Shown piece after piece: positions 53,161 through 60,780 of a stretch of DNA of 64,000 bases. The notes beneath the pieces are model-generated. The model worked only from the letters and a program-made list of their open reading frames with translations. It did no database searches and was not told the origin of the DNA. A program made the translations under genes and the position numbers. Within the stretch, counting starts at the first letter, position 1. Every line of letters begins with the position of its first letter. The DNA is taken from the NCBI RefSeq assembly GCF_003958635.1, contig NZ_RSEK01000008.1, forward strand, positions 94,343-158,342, written 5' to 3'. The DNA is from Altericroceibacterium xinjiangense (GTDB lineage Bacteria; Pseudomonadota; Alphaproteobacteria; Sphingomonadales; Sphingomonadaceae).

Positions 53161-54186
53161 TCATGCGTCGGCGACAGCAGCCTCCAGCTGCATCTTGAAG
53201 AACTGCCAGCGCTCTTCCAATGCCGCTCGGCCGGGTCCGCTTGTGCCGTTTACGAGCAAGGTCCGATCGCCAAATTCCGCGTAGCCCGCCGCGAACAAGG
53301 CAGGGTGAAGCGCGATCTGCAGCGTACCGGGATCGATACCCAGCAGTCCAAGATCGAATAGCGTGTGGAGGTCGCTACGCAGCAGCAAGCCGTTACCGGC
53401 GCCGTTGTCCTCGCTAGTGGAATAGGGCCGGATGTGCGCAGCTTCGATCAGACCGGGGAAGTGGCAGCCGCTGACCTGACATTGCGGTCCGTATCGCTTG
53501 ATAAGCCGATCGCGAAAACGGCGCTGCCCGCGACGGAGAGCAATCTCGCGCAAGATGCGCCGTCGGGTCTCGATGACCGAAGCCGGACTCGGCTCGTTCT
53601 CGGTGGCGAGTTCGGGAACCGGCACCGTGCCGGCGAAGTGCCGGATCAGGCTGTCGATTGGAAGCTCGCTGTCCAAGAAAGGCTCCAGAGCTGCAAGGTC
53701 AATCTCCTTGATCGACATTTGATCGCTGGGGCGCAGAACCGCTTCATGCACGCGCGCAACGGGGAGAGACGGGCAGGGAACAAACGTGCCCCCATAGTGA
53801 GCCGTATACTTGATCACCGGAACCTGCTCGACGACCGGATCTTCAAATCCGTGACCTTTCTTGCACATCCACGGCGGGAACATCGTAACGCGCTTCTTGA
53901 TATTGCCCACTCCGCACACCGGGCAGTGCAGCCGTTCCTTTTCTCCGTTTTCCTTCTCGACCGTCTCGATCTCGGCCAATCCGATAGCGGCTGACCGGGA
54001 GCGGATGATCACTATATCACCTGGCTGCACCTGAAGGTGGTTCGGGACGCTGCTATCATATCTATAGGCGCTGGCTGGATCGTCATCATACCCGGCGTTT
54101 CCGCCATACTGACGGACCCCTTCGATGGTCAGAAACGACCAAGCCCGACGCGCGGTCATGAGAGCCTTCGCGCCAGCATTATTCAA
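53161..54186 (-). CDS. HNH endonuclease coupled to the C5-methyltransferase
   Basis: A 341-residue protein. The N-terminal part (about 1-90, with VQPGDIVIIRSRSAAIGLAEI) is PUA/EVE-like; a zinc-ribbon candidate follows (CPVCGVGN, CKKGHGF). The HNH domain spans residues about 225-300: CQVSGCHFPGLIEAAHIRPYS, then NGLLLRSDLHTLFDLGLLGID. Its ATG overlaps the methyltransferase stop by 8 nt, the arrangement of a restriction gene beside its methylase. It probably cuts unmodified DNA at the methylase's site (inference). A methylation-dependent enzyme is the alternative given the reader-like N-terminus. Confidence 0.87.
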   Translation of the reverse strand: MNNAGAKALMTARRAWSFLTIEGVRQYGGNAGYDDDPASAYRYDSSVPNHLQVQPGDIVIIRSRSAAIGLAEIETVEKENGEKERLHCPVCGVGNIKKRVTMFPPWMCKKGHGFEDPVVEQVPVIKYTAHYGGTFVPCPSLPVARVHEAVLRPSDQMSIKEIDLAALEPFLDSELPIDSLIRHFAGTVPVPELATENEPSPASVIETRRRILREIALRRGQRRFRDRLIKRYGPQCQVSGCHFPGLIEAAHIRPYSTSEDNGAGNGLLLRSDLHTLFDLGLLGIDPGTLQIALHPALFAAGYAEFGDRTLLVNGTSGPGRAALEERWQFFKMQLEAAVADA

Positions 54187-55690
54187 GTACTCGCTGGACG
54201 ACCTTCCCGATCTGGAAGGCTAAGTAGGGGGGGACCGCATTACCCACCTGCGTGAACTGCTGCGTGCGATTTCCCTCGAACAGATAGTTGTCAGGAAAGG
54301 TCTGGAGGCGCGCGGCCTCGCGAACAGTCAGACTTCGGCACTGAAGAGGATCGGGATGGATGAAATAGTGTCCGTCCTTGGCGATGTGGCTTGTGACGGT
54401 GGTCGAAGGCTGGTCCCAGCACTGCACGCGGAAGCGATCAGCGAACTTGCCCGAGGTCCAGTTCTGGTGGGCAGGCGCTAGGCCGGTCGGAAACTCCGAC
54501 GCCTTTGGGGAGCGGTCGAACATCTCCGCGAATGTGGCAGCAAAGGCATACCGTGCGAGGTCGCTTTCCATGTGTCCGCGCGTCTCGTGGTTCGGCAGGT
54601 GATCGAGTTCGGGATCGATCAGCCAATCTGCCAGCTCCTTGTCATCCACAATCGCGGATTCCGTTGAACTCGTCGGCAGGACATCGTTGCGGCCACTCAC
54701 TGCTTCGGCGTTGGCAAACAGCCTTAAGGCGACCGCATCGAGCTGCTCGTCTTCCTCGTCGAATGCCGCCCGGGCAGCCAGCCGGAAGGCTTCCACAACG
54801 ATCTCGCGCCATGCAGACGGCGAGTCCTCTACCTTGCTCAACCGGCTGCGTAGGACGGGCATCCCGCCCAGAACCTGTCTTACGCTGGGCGCAACATCGC
54901 GCGGCCGCAGATGCTGTTCGGGCAGCTGGAAGACCGACATGCGGCAAGCAAGGTCATGCCGAATGCCGAACAGGATAACCCTGTGACGGCGTTGCGGGAC
55001 CCCGTGCTCCTCTGCCCGGAGAATATGGGCAGCGCCGCCCCGGGCATTGCCGATGACGAGTGGCAGGATGGTGTAGCGGTCCTTGGACCCGCCAGCCTCC
55101 ATCAGATCGATGACAACCTTAGAGAAGATGTTCTCGCCATCGACGCTGGCGGACAGGAAGCCCTTTACGTTCTCCATGACGAACGCGACGGGCTTCAAGC
55201 GGGCGAGGATGCGGATGTATTCGCGGTAGAGGAAATGCCGATTGTCCTCGCTTGCTACGTAACCGGCATTACCCCGATTCCGTGCGCGTCCCACGAGCGA
55301 ATAGGCCTGACATGGCGGACCACCGACAAGGATGCATCTGTCGGGCGCTTCTGCGGCAATCTGGTCGATCAGCGGATCGATTTGCGCCGTGGCCTCCGGG
55401 GTCCCCAGCTCCAGCTGCATGGTTTCCTCGCAGGCCGAACGCCACTGATCGGGGAAGGCGCCAACCAGCTGCTCCCGCGAAAGCTCGCCACGGATGTATT
55501 CGTGATATTCGCGCGGCGCCCGTTCGAACTGGCGGAAGAAGCTACGCATCCGGAGCGTTGAAAAGGCCGAGGATTCCTTCTCCACGGACAGCGCGATGTC
55601 GAACACCCGATTGCCGTTCGCGTCGCGCACTGAGGCGAACCCTTCCGCAAGCCCGCCGGGTCCGGCAAACAGATCAACAACCTTGAACAT
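54179..55690 (-). CDS. DNA (cytosine-5) methyltransferase
   Basis: A 503-residue C5-MTase with motifs in order: I DLFAGPGGLAEGF, IV VGGPPCQAYS (catalytic Cys), VI FVMENVKGF, VIII QRRHRVILFGI and X TQVGNAVPPYLA. Between VIII and IX a long target-recognition region runs to about residue 420. The recognition sequence is unknown. ATG 55690 has GCAGGA upstream; GTG 55702 is the alternative start. It is divergent from vsr (71 bp between the starts) and followed by the HNH nuclease, so the three form a restriction-modification and repair unit. Confidence 0.96.
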   Translation of the reverse strand: MFKVVDLFAGPGGLAEGFASVRDANGNRVFDIALSVEKESSAFSTLRMRSFFRQFERAPREYHEYIRGELSREQLVGAFPDQWRSACEETMQLELGTPEATAQIDPLIDQIAAEAPDRCILVGGPPCQAYSLVGRARNRGNAGYVASEDNRHFLYREYIRILARLKPVAFVMENVKGFLSASVDGENIFSKVVIDLMEAGGSKDRYTILPLVIGNARGGAAHILRAEEHGVPQRRHRVILFGIRHDLACRMSVFQLPEQHLRPRDVAPSVRQVLGGMPVLRSRLSKVEDSPSAWREIVVEAFRLAARAAFDEEDEQLDAVALRLFANAEAVSGRNDVLPTSSTESAIVDDKELADWLIDPELDHLPNHETRGHMESDLARYAFAATFAEMFDRSPKASEFPTGLAPAHQNWTSGKFADRFRVQCWDQPSTTVTSHIAKDGHYFIHPDPLQCRSLTVREAARLQTFPDNYLFEGNRTQQFTQVGNAVPPYLAFQIGKVVQRVLE

Positions 55691-55704
55691 CACGTCCTGC
55701 ACAA

Positions 55705-55724
55705 CCAGACTCCATGGAGACTGG
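55705..55724. promoter_or_regulatory. 20-bp near-perfect palindrome between methylase and vsr
   Basis: CCAG-A-CTCCATGGAG-A-CTGG: 18 of 20 positions are symmetric, lying between the two divergent starts. It is placed to control both genes and is a candidate operator for the XRE domain of the Z1 helicase or another regulator. Confidence 0.5.
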
Positions 55725-55761
55725 CATTACCAGGTATGGTGGCTTCCTCCAGGGAAAAAGC

Positions 55762-56238
55762 ATGGTCGACGTCGTAGATAGCGCTACGCGCTCGAGGATG
55801 ATGTCCGGCATCCGGGCGGCGAACACAAGACCCGAGCTGAAACTGCGCCGGGCGCTGCATGCCCGGGGCCTGCGCTTCAGGCTTCATGACAAATCCCTAC
55901 CCGGCCGGCCTGACATCGTGCTTCCGCGCTGGCTCGTCGTCATCGAGGTCCGAGGCTGCTTCTGGCATCGCCATCAGGATTGCCGCCGGGCAACCAAGCC
56001 GTCGACCAGGCCCGACTTCTGGGATGCGAAGTTCCGTGCGAACGTCGAAAGGGACAAGCGGAACGTGATGCTGCTGCGCGATGCCGGCTGGAGGGTTGCG
56101 ATCGTCTGGGAATGCGCGCTAAAGGCCAGCAACATTGACGTCGTGACGGATGCGATCCTCACGTGGATGCAGTCGGACGAGGGGATGCTCGAAATCCCCA
56201 CGGCGCCCGCGGGAGCCGATCCGGCACTGCTCTCCTGA
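55762..56238 (+). CDS. vsr: Vsr mismatch endonuclease
   Basis: A 158-residue very-short-patch repair endonuclease that nicks at T:G mismatches arising from deamination of 5-methylcytosine. Seen: RSRMMSGIRAANTRPEL, SLPGRPDIVLPRW with the catalytic Asp, RGCFWHRHQDC (zinc-site and His residues), NVERDKRNVMLLRDAGWRV and IVWECAL. ATG 55762 follows CCAGGGA. It is divergent from the C5-MTase, and repairing mismatches at that enzyme's sites is its expected role. It is convergent with the 56273 gene. Confidence 0.96.
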   Translation: MVDVVDSATRSRMMSGIRAANTRPELKLRRALHARGLRFRLHDKSLPGRPDIVLPRWLVVIEVRGCFWHRHQDCRRATKPSTRPDFWDAKFRANVERDKRNVMLLRDAGWRVAIVWECALKASNIDVVTDAILTWMQSDEGMLEIPTAPAGADPALLS

Positions 56239-56272
56239 CAGGCCCGCGGCCTTGGTGCCCTGACAGGACCTT

Positions 56273-57025
56273 TCAGGCTTTCTCTGCCCTTTCGAAGAAC
56301 CCCTGTACTCGAGCCAGCCTCTCCTGTTCGCCGAGCGCGCCGAGGCAGGTGATCTCGTTATCCCGCCGGATCATGCGCGCAGCGCGCCGCGTGATCGGCT
56401 CCATGCGGTTCGAGCCGACACGGGCCGAACTCACCACCCAGGCTTCAGCCAGCGCGCGCGCAATATTCGAGTCCGCGCCGATGCCGGGCCGTTCGGTAAT
56501 CTGCACGAAAGCATCTTCGGACAGGGCACGAAGCAGACCCCACCTGTCCTCGTGATCCTCACCGCGGTCTACCGCACGAGCCCTGAGCCAGAGCCTCTGG
56601 AACGTGTTCCGCACTCCACCGCGAAAGCGGTCCGGATGCCCATCCTCGAAGCGCCAGAGGACAATACCGGGCGCAATGCAGCACGCGACGCAGGCCCATA
56701 CGTCGTCCCGCATCGCCTCGGCTCCGTGGAGAATGCCCCCTTCGCCCAGCCAAGCGCCGCAAGCTGCATCAAAGGCAGCCCGATCGGTCGCCCCGCCCCT
56801 GTTCGGAAAGCCATGCTGCACCGCCAGCGCGGTCAGGCCATCGAGTAGTGTCTGGAGATCATCCTGTGATGCCCGCGATCCGCCGCTGGCCGCATGGGTG
56901 ATCGAGCTCGCTGCGGCCGCCAGTCGCTCGGCCATCGTACCCTCGCGCAGGAGGTCCGGAGAGCCCAGCAGCCTGCGAACTCCGATCTCGTCGAGGCGTG
57001 GCATGAGACGTACATCATTCGGCAT
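56273..57025 (-). CDS. Uncharacterised protein of the MutL-type ATPase/Z1 operon (DUF6339-like)
   Basis: A 250-residue protein, last gene of the Z1 operon. I do not recognise a catalytic motif. It has a run of helices, and GIVLWRFEDGHPDRFRGGVR, then NTFQRLWLRARAVD, recall DUF6339, a family found with Z1 systems (tentative). There is no signal peptide or membrane segment. Its start overlaps the preceding gene by 11 nt, so it is co-translated. It may be a structural or specificity subunit of the defence complex (inference). Confidence 0.7.
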   Translation of the reverse strand: MPNDVRLMPRLDEIGVRRLLGSPDLLREGTMAERLAAAASSITHAASGGSRASQDDLQTLLDGLTALAVQHGFPNRGGATDRAAFDAACGAWLGEGGILHGAEAMRDDVWACVACCIAPGIVLWRFEDGHPDRFRGGVRNTFQRLWLRARAVDRGEDHEDRWGLLRALSEDAFVQITERPGIGADSNIARALAEAWVVSSARVGSNRMEPITRRAARMIRRDNEITCLGALGEQERLARVQGFFERAEKA

Positions 57026-57920
57026 CGAGCTCTCCGTGGAAAAGGCTGCCGATCGACAGGTGGAAACGCGCCGGATCGTTTTCGGCGAGCGTGCGCACTG
57101 AGCCCACCGATTGTCCCGGGAAAGCCTGGTTTATCCATGCCTCGATCACCGAACCAGTCGAACCTGGCGTGCTGATGGCGTGGTCGGGCGGGAAGTGGTC
57201 GAGCGTGATCGCAGAGCGGATCATCTGCCCGGCAACCGAGCAGATGAGCATCCTTAGGACAATGTCCTCCTCGTTCTGGACCGCCTCCACGAACTCCGGA
57301 CGGTCCTCGTTAAGATAGAGGCGGACAGAGCTCATGAACTCTTGGTCGAGATGCTGCGGCGACCAGTCAAGGAACCATTGGGCATCCCGGTGACCTTCCG
57401 AAAATGCCTCTGCAAAGCTCACGGTCTCCATCGGGAAGCGCATGCCCGCCGGATCGACGCTGATGCGGACGCTGTCCTTCCAGAGCCGGGCCCCGCGATG
57501 TTTCGGTGACAGGCGGCCGGTTGTCGAGCCGGCTGAAAAGAGAACAAGCTCGGTCGCCAGATTCAGCGATCGTGACACGTCGTGACCATGAACCGCGATT
57601 TCGAGACTGGCGGAAGGGTGTTCTGCGTCCAGCACTTGGCGCGCGACAATCTGTTGGCCGCGGGGAATACGTTGATTGCCGGTGCCCTGCGTGACGATGC
57701 AGAGAAACTGGAGGCTGTCGGGAGCAATGCCAATCTCGTCCGCAGCACGGGCGAAGTCCACGCTCACATGACGCTCCATCCTGAGCGACGCCGAATAGTC
57801 GAAATGCTCGATCTGATGGTTGTCGATCACGCACGGCTCGCCGTCGAGCGTTGCGAGCCAAGGGCCCGCCACGACGGCATCGCCGTCCGGGCGAAGGTAC
57901 GGATATGCAATCTCGACCAT
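57015..57920 (-). CDS. Uncharacterised protein of the MutL-type ATPase/Z1 operon
   Basis: A 301-residue soluble protein without a recognised domain. Seen: beta-rich N-terminal half (CVIDNHQIEHFDYSASLRME in part), and a mixed C-terminal half (VSFAEAFSEGHRDAQWFLDW, MLICSVAGQMIRSAITLDHF, both partial). The ATG shares its A with the ATPase stop codon (TGATG). The fixed place between the ATPase and the 56273 gene suggests a complex component. Nothing supports an enzymatic activity. Confidence 0.7.
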   Translation of the reverse strand: MVEIAYPYLRPDGDAVVAGPWLATLDGEPCVIDNHQIEHFDYSASLRMERHVSVDFARAADEIGIAPDSLQFLCIVTQGTGNQRIPRGQQIVARQVLDAEHPSASLEIAVHGHDVSRSLNLATELVLFSAGSTTGRLSPKHRGARLWKDSVRISVDPAGMRFPMETVSFAEAFSEGHRDAQWFLDWSPQHLDQEFMSSVRLYLNEDRPEFVEAVQNEEDIVLRMLICSVAGQMIRSAITLDHFPPDHAISTPGSTGSVIEAWINQAFPGQSVGSVRTLAENDPARFHLSIGSLFHGELDAE

Positions 57921-59782
57921 CAGGAAGCCTGCTCGGTTGCGGTTACACGGATTCCGGCCGCGCCATCATCGGGGAAGGCGATCCGTGCGAACAATGTCGT
58001 GTCGGAGTGTGACGCGGCTACGATCCCTGTCGAAGTCGTCAGTGGGGTTCCCGCTTCGTCCTCCCAGCATATGAAGGACACATCCTGATCGTCATCCTCG
58101 GCGTCCGCGAGCGCGCCGTCCATCACTGCGGCAGGCGTGGCGACGAGTCGCAGCGAATGACCGCTGCTGTTGGCGACGTCGATCTGGAATACTGCCTCGA
58201 TACCGTCAGTCCCTTCCTCGATCCTCCGGAACCGAGGTTCGCCGATGTGCCATTGACGCCGACCCGCTCCCCGGCCTCCCGACCCGCCACCGCCGGAGCC
58301 CCCGCCGCCGGGACGTCCGCCCCCCGCGCCCGTGTTGCCGAATATCGGCATGCAGTTGCCCAGTCGGTCTGCGGCCCGGGCAAGCGGAGGTTGCTCCGAA
58401 CCTCCGGAGGCCGCGCCGGGCCCAGGATAGGCATATGACGTCGCAAGGTATTTCAGTCGGGACAGGGCGACCCGTACATACGTCTTCGCCCAGCTCTTTG
58501 GCATCTGATCCGGTATCCAGTCGTCATGCGCCGGCGGTTCAGCATCCGCGAAGGCCTGTTCGACCTCGGGGTCATCATTACAGATGAAGACCCCGGCCCA
58601 CTCGACCGTGTCACTCGGCAGCTGAGTGCCCTCGACATATTTTACGACAAGCTCGACCGGCCGCATGAGGGCGATATGCGCACTCGACGACGGCAGCAGG
58701 CTCTCGTCCTCCGGGACCAGATACCGGCGGGGCTGCCGGAATCCGCGCCGGATCGAGCATTTCCCAAGGTGCTGTATGGGGCGCTCGGAATCGATGTCGT
58801 ACAGGTTAGGGCCGCCATCCTTCACGCAGCGATAGGCTTCAACAAACAGGTCCAGTGGTGGAAACTGCTCTGGTGCCGGCAGCGGCAGAACCTCGCCGTC
58901 GATCTCGACCTTGAACTCTATCGGCAATTCACCGTCAGGTCCGGGCAGCATCTTTGGCCAGAAGTACCAGAGCAGCGCCTCCTGTATCTGCGCGCCAATG
59001 TCCTCCAGCGAAAGATCGTCGTCGAAGTCCGGATCCAAGACGACCAGCGTGGTTCCCGTAAGGCCATCGTCGCGGTCGGGCAGTCCCAGCAGCCGGCGAA
59101 GGCGAGCAGCCTGCTGCCCGGTTACCGGGTCCACCACATCCTCGTCTTCGACTTCAGTGCCCCACCAGTGCCGGCCAGTCAGGCGACCATGCTTCCTCAT
59201 GTCGTGGGCCTCGCCGAGGTGGCAGGCAATGAAGCGATTGATGGGCTTCTCCTTAGAAGAAAGCGTGAGGGTGTCGATCAGCACAGTGCTGCACCGGCTC
59301 AGCTGATATAGCGAGCTCTTGCCATATCCGTAGGTGCCGCCTCCTCCGGCGAGGTCCCGTCGCGCGCCCATGTTCCGGACGAAGTTGACGAAGTCGTTGG
59401 CTTCGCCCCGTTCGGGAATCCGGTCAGCCCGGACCGGTCCGCCGAGACCCGCCGTCTGCCAGTCGGAAATCTCCATGACCACTTGGCGATCGGCATCGAG
59501 GAACTCCCGGATACCTTTGGCGGAGGACTTGTGAGGAGGCAGTTCGGCGAACACTTCCTCTTCCAGGATGGCGAGTTCCTTCTGCCGGAGTTCGCGCAGG
59601 TGAATCCGGTAGCCGACACCGAAATCCTCCCGTCTCGCATCCCACGAATTCTGGACAGTCTCCCGGATCACGGTCTCCAGAAGGCTTAGTGCCGGCGTGC
59701 CGAGGAGCTTCTTCATTCCGTCGGCCGTCATGCCTCCGGCAGCCTTAAAGCATTCCGCGTGAAGAGTCAGGGGTTCAGGCAT
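57920..59782 (-). CDS. MutL/MORC-type GHKL ATPase
   Basis: A 620-residue protein. The GHKL ATPase domain (about residues 30-240) has the N-box IRETVQNSWDAR, a divergent D-box (VMEISDWQTAGLG) and the nucleotide-lid glycine motif GGGGTYGYGKSSLY. A central transducer-like region follows, then a Gly/Ser-rich linker (residues about 485-515) and a C-terminal beta-rich domain. MutL homologues of this type occur in R-M-like operons with Z1 helicases (Iyer, Abhiman and Aravind). Its ATG lies inside the PD-(D/E)XK gene (16-nt overlap). Probably the ATP-dependent clamp or switch of the system. Confidence 0.85.
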   Translation of the reverse strand: MPEPLTLHAECFKAAGGMTADGMKKLLGTPALSLLETVIRETVQNSWDARREDFGVGYRIHLRELRQKELAILEEEVFAELPPHKSSAKGIREFLDADRQVVMEISDWQTAGLGGPVRADRIPERGEANDFVNFVRNMGARRDLAGGGGTYGYGKSSLYQLSRCSTVLIDTLTLSSKEKPINRFIACHLGEAHDMRKHGRLTGRHWWGTEVEDEDVVDPVTGQQAARLRRLLGLPDRDDGLTGTTLVVLDPDFDDDLSLEDIGAQIQEALLWYFWPKMLPGPDGELPIEFKVEIDGEVLPLPAPEQFPPLDLFVEAYRCVKDGGPNLYDIDSERPIQHLGKCSIRRGFRQPRRYLVPEDESLLPSSSAHIALMRPVELVVKYVEGTQLPSDTVEWAGVFICNDDPEVEQAFADAEPPAHDDWIPDQMPKSWAKTYVRVALSRLKYLATSYAYPGPGAASGGSEQPPLARAADRLGNCMPIFGNTGAGGGRPGGGGSGGGGSGGRGAGRRQWHIGEPRFRRIEEGTDGIEAVFQIDVANSSGHSLRLVATPAAVMDGALADAEDDDQDVSFICWEDEAGTPLTTSTGIVAASHSDTTLFARIAFPDDGAAGIRVTATEQAS

Positions 59783-60780
59783 GCGACAATCTCCTCGAGC
59801 AGGCCGTCGACGGAAGCCGGCGGAACGCGCAACCCGGAGGCGAAGTCCAGATCGACGCGGTACCGGAAGTGGCTGACGCCCGCGGGGAGCGGGTCCTCGG
59901 CAAACGAGGCTGGCGTGAGGCGCGGGAAACCATCCGCCACGGAATAGAATTCGGTGGAAAGCATTCCGAATCTGAATCCGGTCCAGTCATTGGCAAGCTC
60001 CGGAGCATATCCGACCATCGCCAGACGATCGGCCACCGCGCCCGGGTCGCTCGCAATACGCTGTGCACGTTCGGCCTCACCCGGGATCGACAGCGCGCCA
60101 GCCGCATCAAATTCTAGGACGAGGTGCGCGAGATGAAGGGAGCCATCCTGCGGTGCCATCAACTGGTCGATTGCCGATACCTCTATCGTCCTCGATTGCG
60201 CCCGTAGCGATGTCTTGACCTCGATCGCCCTGCCCCCGCCCCGGAAGTCATGGCGAGCTCCCGTCGGCCCGAGCCAGAGTTCCCAAGCGTCGTTCCGGAC
60301 GGCGAGCAGCCGGTTCAGGATCACGAGCTCACCGAGCAGCCCGAGCGCGACCTCCAGCGTCGGCCGATCGCGGTTGGCGCCAACCAGCAGGCTGCGGAAG
60401 TCGGTGATCGCTTCCTCGATACCGCGGGCAGGCTCGCACCCGGCGCCGAGGCGCCGGATTATGTCGGCAACTACCTTCTCAAACACTGCCTCCAGTCGTT
60501 CGCCGCGACAGGTGAGGTCGATGAAGCGGACCGGCAAGCCTCGCTGAAGGAGGACGCTGTCACGAAGTTCGAGGCCGTTCGTGTCGTCGATTGCGGGGAA
60601 TCTCTCGCCCGGCATTAACGGGACGAGAAGCCGGGCTTCGCGCTCGGTTCCGATCGCGAGCCTGACCGGGCCAGCGCGGTCTTCGACGCCAACGACTAGG
60701 GAGGGGACGCCTAGGTCGTTGTTGCGACCCGTCTCCGCCCTCAGACGCTTCCACCCTACACCGGCGAGCGTGTCCGTCAT
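59767..60780 (-). CDS. PD-(D/E)XK nuclease-fold protein (DUF4420-like)
   Basis: A 337-residue protein resembling the DUF4420 PD-(D/E)XK family. The core motifs are the Glu in LGLLGELVILNRLL and the D-x-EVK pattern in HDFRGGGRAIEVKTSLR, with the metal-binding Asp and Glu and the catalytic Lys. It is the likely DNA-cutting subunit. Its ATG overlaps the Z1 stop by 4 nt (ATGA) and its 3' end overlaps the ATPase gene. Confidence 0.85.
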   Translation of the reverse strand: MTDTLAGVGWKRLRAETGRNNDLGVPSLVVGVEDRAGPVRLAIGTEREARLLVPLMPGERFPAIDDTNGLELRDSVLLQRGLPVRFIDLTCRGERLEAVFEKVVADIIRRLGAGCEPARGIEEAITDFRSLLVGANRDRPTLEVALGLLGELVILNRLLAVRNDAWELWLGPTGARHDFRGGGRAIEVKTSLRAQSRTIEVSAIDQLMAPQDGSLHLAHLVLEFDAAGALSIPGEAERAQRIASDPGAVADRLAMVGYAPELANDWTGFRFGMLSTEFYSVADGFPRLTPASFAEDPLPAGVSHFRYRVDLDFASGLRVPPASVDGLLEEIVACLNP

